Source: Magnetococcales bacterium (lineage in GTDB: Bacteria > Pseudomonadota > Magnetococcia > Magnetococcales > UBA8363). From it: a DNA stretch of 64,000 bases. The first letter of the stretch is position 1. Each line of letters begins with the position of its first letter. Shown here in pieces: positions 34,137 to 43,377 of the stretch. A program made the position numbers and the translations under genes. A model generated the notes under the pieces. That model did not search any database and was not told the DNA's origin. It was given only the letters and a program-made list of their open reading frames with translations. The stretch is from positions 1 to 64,000 of the forward strand of contig PEAK01000003.1 in NCBI GenBank assembly GCA_002753515.1. The letters run 5' to 3'.

Positions 34137-36710
34137 TTATGGAGCGCTGACACAGTTTTCGGTGCTGTCACGCATCCAATTCCGTCCATTTGTACCGTTT
34201 CCAGGTGCCCCGGATGACCCGCAACTCGCGGCCGTCCACTGACCACTGGCTTGCCATGTTTTAACTTTCAAGACGGAATTCATATAATAGGGGGACCGAC
34301 TATAAGCCGTCGTGGTCCCATTGCGAACCTGGGTACCCGCCGATTTTCCAGCTTCAGGACCCACATCGTTCAAATTGACCAGAAAAGCCTTGTTTTTCCA
34401 GCCATGGGGCACGGCGATATGGCACCAGTCGCAACGTATTTTTCCAAGTTTATCAGCATGATAGCCGTGTAGATTCGTGTCTTTTTCGCAACAGAATCCA
34501 CTCTTATTACCGCCCTTTACTGCATAGTCGTTATAGTTATGACATTTGAAACACAACGCTTCTTGATGACCAGAGCCCATGTTCGTATCCCAGGGGCCCT
34601 TGAGAATAAAATCGCTGGAGGAGCCGTGTGGTCCCCAAGGGCTGCCGGTATTGGGAGTGGTGACACCATTGGCTGTCGTTGAACCATGGCAATCGGTACA
34701 GTAGATGGTTTGGTTGCCGATAAACGTGCCACTGCTGCCATTCCACGGCGAGAGCCACAGGTTGGCGGCTGCACTGCCCCGTTCAGACAATGTGCGCAAT
34801 GTGGGTGCCATGACCGGGTGCCAGGAACGGTGATTGACGGCACTGGGTTCGGTACCACTGGTATTTTTTTCTCCCTGTTCGCTGGCGGGAGCCTGGAATT
34901 CCATGCCTTGATTGGTATACCGATCCCCTGCGGCAAAATTGTTTGTTGACAATCCTTTGGTCCCCGTAATAGCCGGACGACCCGCGTCATTGAAGGCACC
35001 GCCGTCGTTATAGGCGTTATTGGAGTGGCATTTGAGACAAACCTGGTATTCCTTGGTGACAACACCATCCAGAGAACAATCGGTTGGAGTCGTGGGATCA
35101 CCGCACAACATTTTGAAAGAGGTCGGCATGTCGCCAAAATTAGCCCCAACGTAGACAGGTTCAACACCTGTCCCCCCGCGTAAAACACCGGAAGCGGTGT
35201 TGCTGTGCTGTGTTGTAGCGCTGTGGGTATGCGTCGCCTGAGATGATGATCCGCTGCCATTATGGGCGCTGTTTTTCAAAGCCCGGTGCGGGTTGTGACA
35301 ATCGGTACATTCGACGTGGCGATTGTTCAGGTTCCCCTTGCCCAAGAGGAGGGGATCTTCGACAAAATTGGCCCCGGCATGCTGTGGTGCCCCCGACCAG
35401 TTCGACATTAAATCACTGGAAAGCCTGGCACCGATACTGTGAACCTCGGTACCAGCCGGTTGGTCGGTGGAAGTAATGGGCATGTGTTTGTTCCCGACAG
35501 TGGTGAAATCGGTTTTGATATCGGGAACATTGTTGCCCGTGCTGCTGAGGATACTCACAGAACTGGAACTGTGGCATTGATAACAGGTTTCCTCCAGGGC
35601 CGGATTGCCACTTTTCTTCGGTGATGCCGTGCTGTCATTGCCTTCCCGCAATAGACGGCGGGCACCCGGTACCGTATGCGGGTCATGACAGTTGAGACAT
35701 CCCGCTTGCCAAACCGCCGTATTGTCAGCGAACTCACGTTGTGCGGCAGGACTGCCAACGCCCGACTTGTAGGTTTCCGTAGCATCGGTTGGGTTGGCGT
35801 GGACCGATGTTGCCCAGCCGCTGACCCCTTTGTTATGACAAGCCAGACAGACGATATCGTTGAGGTCATTAAACGTGGTACCGCTGGGGGTGGATTTTTG
35901 AAAGCGGTTCAAGCGTAAAAATTTAATGCTGGTGGTCTCGTTGGGATCCCGGATGTGGGGGTCGTGACAAGAGGCACATTGCACTTTCTGTTCATCCAGG
36001 GGGAGAATCGGTTTCGGTGAAACCCCTGTTTGCCGCAAGCCCATGACATATTTGCCATTGGAATTGAACGGGGGCGATCTGAGTTCGCCATCGGCGGTTG
36101 CCAGGGCGGCATTGAACGTGAAGGAAATGGGGTGATCGTTGCTCAGATCCACTCCAAGATTTCTGGTAAAACCGGTATTGGCTCCAGATGCCCCACCAGG
36201 CATGGTGTTCCCGGTACCCAAGCCGGTCATGTTGATGGTGACCGATTGGTTGCCCCCTAAAACACTGACGGCACTGATGGCCATGGTCCCGTCGTGACAG
36301 GACAGGCACAACTTGGAGGTGCCACCGGGACCTTGGCGTAACTCATTGACATCGGCTTCAATGGAGGTCGATTCATAGGTTTTGGTATAGGTGGCACCGG
36401 AGAGCTGCCGGTTCCACAATGGGGCATTAACCCCTGAACTTTGCAAGGAACCATGCGGCGTATGGCAGAAAACACAGACTTGATCTTCGGATGTTGCTTT
36501 GACCGTGCGGGTGGGACCCCCGGGATAGTCTACCGATGAAAGGTTATGGTAGGTGCCGCGGACATCGGATATGCGTGCGGCCATGGAATCACCTGCTGCC
36601 ATGGCAATCAGAAAAACAAAAGCGACAAGGATTCCATCAATGGCCGGACCCCGGACATTAAGATTGAGGGTAATGTGTTTATTCCAAAGTGAAATGACGT
36701 GGAGTCGCAT
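34137..36710 (-). CDS. Undecaheme (11 CxxCH) c-type cytochrome with OmcE-like N-terminal module
   Basis: The 857-residue exported cytochrome starts at an ATG overlapping the NHL stop (TGATG). Eleven haem motifs appear in order: CVFCH, CLSCH, CASCH, CLACH, CLNCH, CYQCH, CTDCH, CLKCH, CTDCH, CFKCH and CDWCH. The first four lie in a module with TYHNLSS, CVFCHTPHG, APLWNR, CLSCHDG, LGVDLSNDHPISF, CASCHDPH, FLRLNRF and CLACHNKG. These match the order seen in the 4-heme protein at 44571-45401 and, from memory, Geobacter OmcE. Seven further haems follow. It is likely secreted or outer-membrane associated and would receive electrons from the porin conduit. No lipobox is seen. It is followed by System II maturation genes. 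Confidence 0.9.
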   Translation of the reverse strand: MRLHVISLWNKHITLNLNVRGPAIDGILVAFVFLIAMAAGDSMAARISDVRGTYHNLSSVDYPGGPTRTVKATSEDQVCVFCHTPHGSLQSSGVNAPLWNRQLSGATYTKTYESTSIEADVNELRQGPGGTSKLCLSCHDGTMAISAVSVLGGNQSVTINMTGLGTGNTMPGGASGANTGFTRNLGVDLSNDHPISFTFNAALATADGELRSPPFNSNGKYVMGLRQTGVSPKPILPLDEQKVQCASCHDPHIRDPNETTSIKFLRLNRFQKSTPSGTTFNDLNDIVCLACHNKGVSGWATSVHANPTDATETYKSGVGSPAAQREFADNTAVWQAGCLNCHDPHTVPGARRLLREGNDSTASPKKSGNPALEETCYQCHSSSSVSILSSTGNNVPDIKTDFTTVGNKHMPITSTDQPAGTEVHSIGARLSSDLMSNWSGAPQHAGANFVEDPLLLGKGNLNNRHVECTDCHNPHRALKNSAHNGSGSSSQATHTHSATTQHSNTASGVLRGGTGVEPVYVGANFGDMPTSFKMLCGDPTTPTDCSLDGVVTKEYQVCLKCHSNNAYNDGGAFNDAGRPAITGTKGLSTNNFAAGDRYTNQGMEFQAPASEQGEKNTSGTEPSAVNHRSWHPVMAPTLRTLSERGSAAANLWLSPWNGSSGTFIGNQTIYCTDCHGSTTANGVTTPNTGSPWGPHGSSSDFILKGPWDTNMGSGHQEALCFKCHNYNDYAVKGGNKSGFCCEKDTNLHGYHADKLGKIRCDWCHIAVPHGWKNKAFLVNLNDVGPEAGKSAGTQVRNGTTTAYSRSPYYMNSVLKVKTWQASGQWTAASCGSSGAPGNGTNGRNWMRDSTENCVSAP

Positions 36711-37804
36711 CAGCCGTCCCCTCCCAAAAACTGGAACACGACAACCCGGCCATTAAACATGTCGGCGACAAAAACGCGTCCCGCTGCATCGGTCCAGACA
36801 CCGCTGGGCAGGTAAAACTGACCTTTTTCAGAACCTGTACCACCAATGGGTAGCAGGAAGTTGCCGCCGCGATCAAAAACCAGCAGGTGATCGTGGAAGG
36901 ATTCGATCACATAGACATTGCCTTCCTCGTCGACAGCGACACCCTTGGGTCGAGTCAGATTGCCAACGAAATTTCCGCGTTTGCCAATGGTGGCGATATG
37001 CGAGCCGGCAGGATCCAGAACCTGCACCTGCGCATTGAGTGTATCCGCCACGTAAAGGCGATTTTTTGCAAAGGTCATTTGCGTTGGGGCATTGAACAGC
37101 GGCTCCTCGGCTGAATTGCCGGCAATGACATGGACCAGTTTACCGCTGGCATCAAACATTTTGATATTATCTTCCCAGGCATCGGAGACGTATAAAATCT
37201 CCTTTGCCGGATCAAACGCCAATCCCACAGGACGTTTCAATTGACCGCGTCCAATTTCCGCGAGAGGTAACCCGCGGCCGTCAAGGCGTGTCACGATGGC
37301 TAGTTCGGAGTCAACGACAAAGATATCATTATTGGCTCCTACGACAATACCGGCGGGGGCTGAAAAGTAGCTGTTCGCGGTTGCCTTGCGCCAAATGGCG
37401 ATCTCGCCTTTGAAAGGATCGAAAACAAAGATCGCTTTTTCGCCCATGTCGGTGACATAGATAACCCCTTTTCGGTCCACTGTGCCGCTGACGGGGCGCG
37501 CCAGATTATGATTTAAACTTTTAGGGAGTCCCGAATCCGGGTCGAGTCCGACCAGCCAGCGAACGGCCCCTTTGGCGGTACGAAAGCTATCATCTCCGGC
37601 AAGCCGAAAATTGTTGGCGCCGAAAATTTCTCCGACAAATTCATAACGCGGGGTTTGCGGGAGGGATGGCCAAACTAGTCTTTGGTTGGCTTTCATCCGT
37701 TCCGTACCCAAAGTCATCTCGTGTTTGGTGGCGACACAGGCAAGCAAAATGACCGGCAATGAAAGCAGCAAGGAGGCGAATGCAACCTTACGCGTGCGGT
37801 TCAT
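36710..37804 (-). CDS. NHL-repeat beta-propeller lipoprotein
   Basis: The 364-residue protein has a lipoprotein signal with lipobox ILLAC (Cys23), then about six NHL blades: ARPVSGTVDRKGVIYVTD, APAGIVVGANNDIFVVD, RPVGLAFDPAKEILYVSD, APTQMTFAKNRLYVADT, RPKGVAVDEEGNVYVIES and LPSGVWTDAAGRVFVADM. It overlaps both neighbours by one base (TAATG before, TGATG after), so it is translated together with a triheme and the 11-heme cytochrome. NHL proteins recur near extracellular cytochromes; here it could scaffold or position the 11-heme protein on the cell surface. Confidence 0.88.
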   Translation of the reverse strand: MNRTRKVAFASLLLSLPVILLACVATKHEMTLGTERMKANQRLVWPSLPQTPRYEFVGEIFGANNFRLAGDDSFRTAKGAVRWLVGLDPDSGLPKSLNHNLARPVSGTVDRKGVIYVTDMGEKAIFVFDPFKGEIAIWRKATANSYFSAPAGIVVGANNDIFVVDSELAIVTRLDGRGLPLAEIGRGQLKRPVGLAFDPAKEILYVSDAWEDNIKMFDASGKLVHVIAGNSAEEPLFNAPTQMTFAKNRLYVADTLNAQVQVLDPAGSHIATIGKRGNFVGNLTRPKGVAVDEEGNVYVIESFHDHLLVFDRGGNFLLPIGGTGSEKGQFYLPSGVWTDAAGRVFVADMFNGRVVVFQFLGGDG

Positions 37805-38178
37805 TAATAGTCTCCGGGTCCACCTGCTTTGTTGTCACCACGAATTCCCGTTTTCAAGCCGGGAAGTCCTGAATGGCACCGGTGGCAATGCTCCAACCCC
37901 CATGCCGTCTCATCATTATGACACATGCCACAAAATTTTCCATCCAGAATTGCGGCCATGGTGATGTCATTGCTGCCGACCTTCATCTGGAAACCCAGCT
38001 CATGGTGACACACCTTGCAACGAAAGCGTATCCGGTGAAACCAATGGGGATAGATGACCGGCCTGACCCCTTCCGCTTCCGCGTGGCGGTTCAGTACGAC
38101 ATCCGCATACTCTGCCAGCACGGGGGAAGCTGACAGGAGAACGATGATGGCAACCACGAACAGGGCCAGCGGGGTCAT
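37804..38178 (-). CDS. Small triheme cytochrome, family B
   Basis: The 124-residue protein (ATG 38178; TTG 38199 possible) has a signal peptide (LALFVVAIIVLLSASPVLA) and motifs CKVCH, CGMCH and CHRCH. It shares EYADVVLN, PHWFHRIRFRCKVCH, GSNDITMAAILDGKFCG and CHSGLPG with the protein at 40524-40973, so they are paralogues. Histidines in PHWFHR can ligate haem. Size and spacing fit c7-type periplasmic carriers. Confidence 0.87.
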   Translation of the reverse strand: MTPLALFVVAIIVLLSASPVLAEYADVVLNRHAEAEGVRPVIYPHWFHRIRFRCKVCHHELGFQMKVGSNDITMAAILDGKFCGMCHNDETAWGLEHCHRCHSGLPGLKTGIRGDNKAGGPGDY

Positions 38179-38185
38179 GGTTCGA

Positions 38186-38782
38186 TTAGTGTTTTTCAAC
38201 GGGTTGAACACCAAACTTACCTCGAAAGGTATCGGGTTTGACACTATGGCAGCGTGCGCATTCTGTCAGTGGGAAGGCGACGGCACCATGACATTTTCCG
38301 CAAAACTTGCCCTCCAGAATGGCCCCCATTTTGATGCCGGAGGTGCCAAATTTTTCTTTGAAAGGGTCCGGATGACAATTGGCACAGTCCAGCCATTCCG
38401 TGTGTGCCCTATGGGGAAATCGCACATAGGCATTATCACCCGTGTTACCAAGAATGAGATCCATGTCCAAAATTTTAATTGTGGTATCAGGCACGATATT
38501 GGTACGTGGGGTGATTATCCCATCGCGCAGTGCTTGTACCCAACGTACCTTGTTACCAACCGAATCGACCGGAAAGCCGGCAAAGGCGGCATCGGGCCTC
38601 TGCAACTCGTTGAAGGATGGGCCTTGCGGATCATGCAGACCGTCATTGGCGAACACATCCTTGGCATTGGCAGCAGGCACGAAACAGCATACGCTGCCTG
38701 CGATCCACAGCAGCACGAAGAGCAGGAGCTTGTTCTCAACCCACTGCGTTTTCTTCGACCTGATAGCCATGTTTCTCATCAT
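38186..38782 (-). CDS. Triheme cytochrome, family A
   Basis: The 198-residue protein has a signal peptide (LLLFVLLWIAGSVCCFVPAANA) and CANCH, CGKCH and CARCH. Shared features with 18623-19159 and 39832-40509 are HDPQGPSFNELQ, RWVQALRDGIITPRTN, RFPHRAHTEWLDCANCHPDPF and GKFCGKCHGAVAFP. The ATG overlaps the stop of the preceding helical-protein gene (ATGA). It probably moves electrons across the periplasm. Confidence 0.88.
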   Translation of the reverse strand: MMRNMAIRSKKTQWVENKLLLFVLLWIAGSVCCFVPAANAKDVFANDGLHDPQGPSFNELQRPDAAFAGFPVDSVGNKVRWVQALRDGIITPRTNIVPDTTIKILDMDLILGNTGDNAYVRFPHRAHTEWLDCANCHPDPFKEKFGTSGIKMGAILEGKFCGKCHGAVAFPLTECARCHSVKPDTFRGKFGVQPVEKH

Positions 38783-39732
38783 CCGGGAATATAGATTCCA
38801 GAGCCACGAATTGCCTTGATAAGCTCCATTGTGGAATCCTCCAATGTTTTAATGGCTTCAGCGAACTTGCCCGCAGCCCCTTGTTGATCGGCTTGGCGCC
38901 TGAGTTCAGCGGCCTGGGTGATAAATTTGGAAATCATGGGATCGGGTTTGCCGCCATCCTTGTTGAGCAGCATGCCAATGAGCATCTGGTGTGTATCGTT
39001 ACGATCCAGCTCATAACGATATTCTTCTTCTTTGGTTGCAAAATTAAGGGAACGCACCAGGGTGTCGCCACGTCGCAAATGCTCAATACCAACCTTGGCG
39101 GTTACATAGGCCTTGTCGAGGATGACGCGACCTTTTTCAACCTCTCCCTTGCTCGACAGCGCCCGCGCTTCCGAGGTCATCTGGTGGACTTGCTCGCTGA
39201 TTTTGGCGGAGTCCCCACCCGCTTTTTTCTCCTTGCGAATCCGATCCAAGGCATCCGTAAGGGCTTCGACGCTTTTCATGCGCCGGTCGAAGTCTTGGAC
39301 ATTTTTTGATGCATGGGTAGCACCACCATCGGCTTTGCGCACAGCTTCAAATACCAATGATGTTCCTTCACCCATCCGATCCGAGGCGCCTTTCAAATCA
39401 CCGCTGTTCAACAATCCACGCGCCTGATCCCTTTTGCCCCGCGCTTGTTCCAGCAAAGCAATGGCTTCGGCATTGCCGCTGGCCGCAACTTTTTTGGCAC
39501 CGGAGGATTTTTCAACCAGGGTATCCAGTGTTACCAAGCGTCGCTGCACCTGCTCTTTATCGGATCCCCAACGGGATTTCAAATTAGGGGACCCGACCTC
39601 ACCCGCTGCTTGAGATTGGGTAGCCTTCGGTGAATCATTGGCCTCATCCGTCCCCCCCAGGGCGTGCGTTCCATACGAAGCCAAAAGAATCGCCATCATG
39701 CTGGAACCAAGCAAGCGCAACGGACTTTTCAT
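38779..39732 (-). CDS. Exported helical protein of unknown function in the cytochrome cluster
   Basis: The 317-residue protein has a signal peptide (LRLLGSSMMAILLASYGTHALG) and is almost entirely predicted helix rich in Ala, Lys, Glu and Arg, with helical-hairpin patterns such as EQARGKRDQARGLLNSGDLKGA and DRRMKSVEALTDALDRIRKE. The repeat-like 'L..G....A...' segments suggest a TPR- or four-helix-like periplasmic scaffold. I do not recognise a family. No Cys is visible, so it binds no covalent haem. It is flanked by two family A cytochromes and overlaps the next gene by four bases, so it is surely part of the system. Confidence 0.8.
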   Translation of the reverse strand: MKSPLRLLGSSMMAILLASYGTHALGGTDEANDSPKATQSQAAGEVGSPNLKSRWGSDKEQVQRRLVTLDTLVEKSSGAKKVAASGNAEAIALLEQARGKRDQARGLLNSGDLKGASDRMGEGTSLVFEAVRKADGGATHASKNVQDFDRRMKSVEALTDALDRIRKEKKAGGDSAKISEQVHQMTSEARALSSKGEVEKGRVILDKAYVTAKVGIEHLRRGDTLVRSLNFATKEEEYRYELDRNDTHQMLIGMLLNKDGGKPDPMISKFITQAAELRRQADQQGAAGKFAEAIKTLEDSTMELIKAIRGSGIYIPG

Positions 39733-39831
39733 CGGGAAACCTCCTTATCATAAGTGGTGGGTCATACACCTGAACGACCCATTCTTGCCATTAATCCTTT
39801 ACATTGCCCAATCGAACTACCCGGCCAAGCA

Positions 39832-40509
39832 TTATTTGGGTTTCGCTGCGGGGGTCTTTGGCTTGGAATGACACAGGCGACATTCGCTCACTGGAAAAGC
39901 GACCTTGCCATGACATACACCACACTTCTGTCCCATGAGGATTTGCGCCATGGATATGGCATTTTTGCCCTTCTCGGGAATAAAGATATCAGGATGACAG
40001 TTGGAGCAATCCAGCCATGCCGTATGCCGGTCGTGGGGGTAGACCACGTCTGGCATGGACCCCTTGACTTCCCGAACGATATCCAGATCCAGGATCAAGG
40101 CTTCCGCATTGGGATCCTGGCGATCATAACGGGGATTGATCGCGTTGGATTTGAGTGTTTGCACCCAGTTGATATAGTTACCCGCATTACTGTTCGTAAA
40201 GTTAGTGAAGGCTTCCTTGGGGGGCTGCAATTGCGGGGTACCCGGGTTATCGGGATCGTGAATGCCGTCCGCTGCCTGGGCGGGATTGCGCTCAGATTTC
40301 GGTTTCATCAGACGGTTGAAGGTATTCGCCCCCGCCGCCTTTGGGGGAGCCGCAGCTTTTTCGGGTGCCGCCGCTGGTGCATCCTTGGGTTGAGGGGTCT
40401 CAGCCGCTTTGCCAGCCGGCTGTGCCGCATGGATTTGTGAGGGGCTTGCGATAAACAATGCTGCAAGGAAAATCACAGCGAACAAAAAGGGAATCGTCAC
40501 GGTCCTCAT
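39832..40509 (-). CDS. Triheme cytochrome, family A, with Ala/Pro-rich linker
   Basis: I start at ATG 40509, after AAAGGAA; 225 residues. A signal peptide is followed by a Pro/Ala/Lys linker (residues about 30-60), then the family A domain: HDPDNPGTPQLQ, INWVQTLKSNAINPRYD, YPHDRHTAWLDCSNCHPDIF, CGVCHGKVAFP and CRLCHS. Linker and tail (TPAAKPK) are longer than in the other two members. A longer upstream extension overlaps the next cytochrome gene and is rejected. Confidence 0.87.
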   Translation of the reverse strand: MRTVTIPFLFAVIFLAALFIASPSQIHAAQPAGKAAETPQPKDAPAAAPEKAAAPPKAAGANTFNRLMKPKSERNPAQAADGIHDPDNPGTPQLQPPKEAFTNFTNSNAGNYINWVQTLKSNAINPRYDRQDPNAEALILDLDIVREVKGSMPDVVYPHDRHTAWLDCSNCHPDIFIPEKGKNAISMAQILMGQKCGVCHGKVAFPVSECRLCHSKPKTPAAKPK

Positions 40510-40523
40510 GATTACGGTTCCTT

Positions 40524-40973
40524 TCACTTGGCCGGTTGCGAAGGTTTGAGCAGTTTTTGCACGGTACTGCCATGGACCTGCGTTGGGGTACCTGGTTTGC
40601 CGGAGTGGCAAAAATCGCAGTTGTCCACGGACCAGGCGATTTCCCCATTATGGCAAGCACCACAGAACTCGCCGTTGATAATTTTCAACATATTGATTTC
40701 GTTGCCACCCGCTTGAAATTTGAATCCCAGGTCGGCATGGCAAACCTTGCACCGGAAACGGATACGGTGAAACCAATGCGGGAAAATGGCCGGTCGCATC
40801 CCTGCGCCATCAGAATAATTATTGATGACAATATCGGCATACTCGGCCCGGGCCGGCGAACTGCCCATGATGGCGAGAGCCACCAGTGCCGGTATCGCAA
40901 CGCAAACAATCAGCCTGAAAACTATCGTTTTCATTTCAGGCCTTGCCAAGCCCATTTTCTTATTGCGCTTCAT
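40524..40973 (-). CDS. Small triheme cytochrome, family B
   Basis: The 149-residue protein starts after GGGAGG, two bases from the porin gene stop. A signal peptide (IPALVALAIMGSSPARA) precedes EYADIVINNY, PHWFHRIRFRCKVCH, CGACH and CDFCH. It is a paralogue of 37804-38178. It is the first cytochrome after the outer-membrane barrel and a good candidate for the periplasmic electron donor to the conduit. Confidence 0.87.
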   Translation of the reverse strand: MKRNKKMGLARPEMKTIVFRLIVCVAIPALVALAIMGSSPARAEYADIVINNYSDGAGMRPAIFPHWFHRIRFRCKVCHADLGFKFQAGGNEINMLKIINGEFCGACHNGEIAWSVDNCDFCHSGKPGTPTQVHGSTVQKLLKPSQPAK

Positions 40974-40975
40974 GA

Positions 40976-43021
40976 TTAAAACCTCCCTTGGTATTCACGC
41001 GTTGCCTCCAAAGTAACCAGTCCGAGAGTGCTTGTTATGCCTTTATCGTCTGCTAAGATACTGATTTCACCGCCCAGTCGTATAGTCAGTTTCCCAATGT
41101 GGTAGTATAGCAGATCCTGTAATCGCCATTCATGCCGAACGGGTTCAACGGACCCCATGGATACTACACTGGAAGTCATAGTCATTGACAGCTCATTGCG
41201 CAGATCTTCCACACCAAAAATCCCCAGGTTGGATACCGAGGCATTGGCACCAGCAGATTGGGCTATAGTTGCGTCCCCTTTATTATCATTCATGCGCGTC
41301 CAGTTCAACGTGATATGACCCTGCCATTGCCCATTATCGCTCTTTAATCCACTCCTGGAGAACTGGAGATTGGCCATCTGGTTATCCCTGGCCTCCGGGG
41401 CTAAAGCGCGCGTATCGGTGATACGCAGGTCTATATACGTTGGTATTTTATCCGAGCCGCTTTCGTAGCCTATTCCTATGCCATGTGTCAAGTCCGTACC
41501 CAACTGGGACTCCGGTAATTTTTCATTCACGCCTACGGATTCGTCCAACGACAAACGATAGGCTCCTTCCTTGCCTTCTTTATCATTTTCAAATCTGCGA
41601 CGCAGGCCATGTCCCAATCGTTCCTGTATGTTTTGGACTGGTTTTTTCATATCGGTCGCACTGTTGGCCAAGCTGGTGTTGGAGTACCAACGATGTTCAA
41701 ACGATGACCATTGCGATGAAGAAGAATCGTACTGATGGGACAATACTTGGGATGTACTGCCAATAGTGCTTTTCGCATCTGGTTGAGATGTTTGTTGTTC
41801 GACGATATCGTAATTTCCGGTCACGAAACCGGTCAGGCTGTTATGTTCATCGAATTGGTACATTGTTCCCAGCCGGGTATTGGCAGCGCGGCGCTGGCGA
41901 TTCATGCCAAACGCCCCGCTATCCATGCGAAGTTGGTATTTTTCTTCATCCTGGCTCAGTCGCAACGCCCCTGAGAAGGAGAGGGGATTTTCCAAGGAGC
42001 GCCAGAACAGGTCCGTACCTACCTGCTGTTGGTCATCAGCGGAGTGTTCTTGAAACGTTCCAGCAATTGTGTTAGCGGGATCCCTTGTTAAATAGACATT
42101 ATTAAATGATCCAACGGTAGCCAGGTTGTTGATGCTAAAATTTTCTTTTGGATTATAACCATGTGTCATGGTAATGCCACGATCACGACTGTTTGTGGAA
42201 TTCAAAGCTGTTTTCCGAACATTGCTGACACTGCGAACCGTCATGCCAAGGGTGTTTTGCGTAAATCGCTTGTCGAGACGCAAGCTGACCATATCGCTGA
42301 CATTTGTCCCTTCATCTCCGGTCAGGCCGGGCATTAAAAGTGTCTGCAATCTGGGACTGGAACGTTCACCCATATTATCGTTCCGATGTTCAGCTTGCAC
42401 GTTGGCACTGAAATCGTTGTCCTCATTCCTGTATTCCTGTTTCAATCCAAATTTTTGGGATGCCCGGGCAGATCCGTGCCCAGAGGTACCCCCTTCTGAG
42501 TTTGAACCGTTCATGCGGTTGAAATACAAGCTTGATGGAAAACGGCTTTGAGGGAAAAGTCCTAATTCGACGTTGGTTTGAAAATCAATGGCACTGACTT
42601 CTGTGAGTCCTTCGTCATTGGTGGTACCGTGAGATAGCGTCTTACTCATGGTTAGTCCTGCGTTAAAGTCCGATCGCCAACGTGAGATATAGGGTTCAAC
42701 GAAATATCCTACGCCACTGCGACTGACCTGGGTTCGATTGAACAGCACATGACCACCACTTATCGAGTTCACGGCTTTGTCGTCATAAAGCGTTTGGCTC
42801 CGTACACCGATGCCGCCAAATACGTTCCATGGACTCATTTGCAAATGGGGGCTGACAGTTTCAAACATGTCTGAAACTTCTGACATCTCTACCCCGTAAC
42901 CACGTTCTGCCGAAAAAGTGCATACCACAACAATCAGAAGTGATCCCCAAAGACCGACCCCACGGCTCCAGCCCGGGAAACAATGACCTAATGCGGATTC
43001 CCAGGTCAGAAACAGGATCAT
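40976..43021 (-). CDS. Outer-membrane beta-barrel protein (candidate porin of a cytochrome conduit)
   Basis: The 681-residue protein has an N-terminal hydrophobic signal (GLWGSLLIVVVCTFSA), no CxxCH, and long runs of alternating polar and hydrophobic residues with many Tyr, Ser, Asn and Thr (for example GVGYFVEPYISRWRSDFNAGLTMSKT). It ends in Phe (EATREYQGRF), the classic signature recognised by the barrel assembly machine. Its size suits a 20-28-strand barrel as in MtrB/OmbB-type conduits, where the barrel wraps a multihaem cytochrome. The next gene begins two bases away and encodes a triheme cytochrome. There is no N-terminal CxxC motif of MtrB type that I can see. Function is inferred from context. 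Confidence 0.75.
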   Translation of the reverse strand: MILFLTWESALGHCFPGWSRGVGLWGSLLIVVVCTFSAERGYGVEMSEVSDMFETVSPHLQMSPWNVFGGIGVRSQTLYDDKAVNSISGGHVLFNRTQVSRSGVGYFVEPYISRWRSDFNAGLTMSKTLSHGTTNDEGLTEVSAIDFQTNVELGLFPQSRFPSSLYFNRMNGSNSEGGTSGHGSARASQKFGLKQEYRNEDNDFSANVQAEHRNDNMGERSSPRLQTLLMPGLTGDEGTNVSDMVSLRLDKRFTQNTLGMTVRSVSNVRKTALNSTNSRDRGITMTHGYNPKENFSINNLATVGSFNNVYLTRDPANTIAGTFQEHSADDQQQVGTDLFWRSLENPLSFSGALRLSQDEEKYQLRMDSGAFGMNRQRRAANTRLGTMYQFDEHNSLTGFVTGNYDIVEQQTSQPDAKSTIGSTSQVLSHQYDSSSSQWSSFEHRWYSNTSLANSATDMKKPVQNIQERLGHGLRRRFENDKEGKEGAYRLSLDESVGVNEKLPESQLGTDLTHGIGIGYESGSDKIPTYIDLRITDTRALAPEARDNQMANLQFSRSGLKSDNGQWQGHITLNWTRMNDNKGDATIAQSAGANASVSNLGIFGVEDLRNELSMTMTSSVVSMGSVEPVRHEWRLQDLLYYHIGKLTIRLGGEISILADDKGITSTLGLVTLEATREYQGRF

Positions 43022-43377
43022 CCATTACCACCTTATTGAACCCTACGGTCTTAATGTATTCTATGCGACATTAATGTAGGTATGTTTGTGGTAGTCTCCC
43101 GGGTGGTGTGTATTCCACGCCCAGAAGAGCCAAGACCATCTCACTCCATTCAGCCATCAGGGTACAATAAGTTACCATCCCCACCATTCGCATCATTGAT
43201 GGGAAACGTTCAATGTGCGATCAAGATTATAGAGAGTAAGAACGGTATTACGACCCAAGACAGTACTACCTGTTTCAGGATATATTCGGCTGAAAAGTGT
43301 CTGGTACAATAGGCCCCGTGGGCAAAAAAATCAAGGTCAAAACCAAAAAGTTGATGGATCCTTTCTCTTCGCGATCC
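43022..43377. other. Intergenic region upstream of the porin gene
   Basis: I see no gene. It contains the conserved promoter-like module copy B (43303-43344) and the AAGGTGG ribosome binding site of the porin gene. It probably holds the main promoter of the porin-cytochrome operon. Confidence 0.55.
43303..43344 (-). promoter_or_regulatory. Conserved promoter-like module, copy B
   Basis: On the minus strand GGTTTTGACCTTGATTTTT is followed by GGGGCCTATTGTACC. TTGATT and TATTGT are separated by 17 bases, as in a sigma-70-type promoter. It is nearly the same as copy C at 50513-50554. The predicted direction is toward the porin gene, about 280 bases downstream. Confidence 0.45.
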
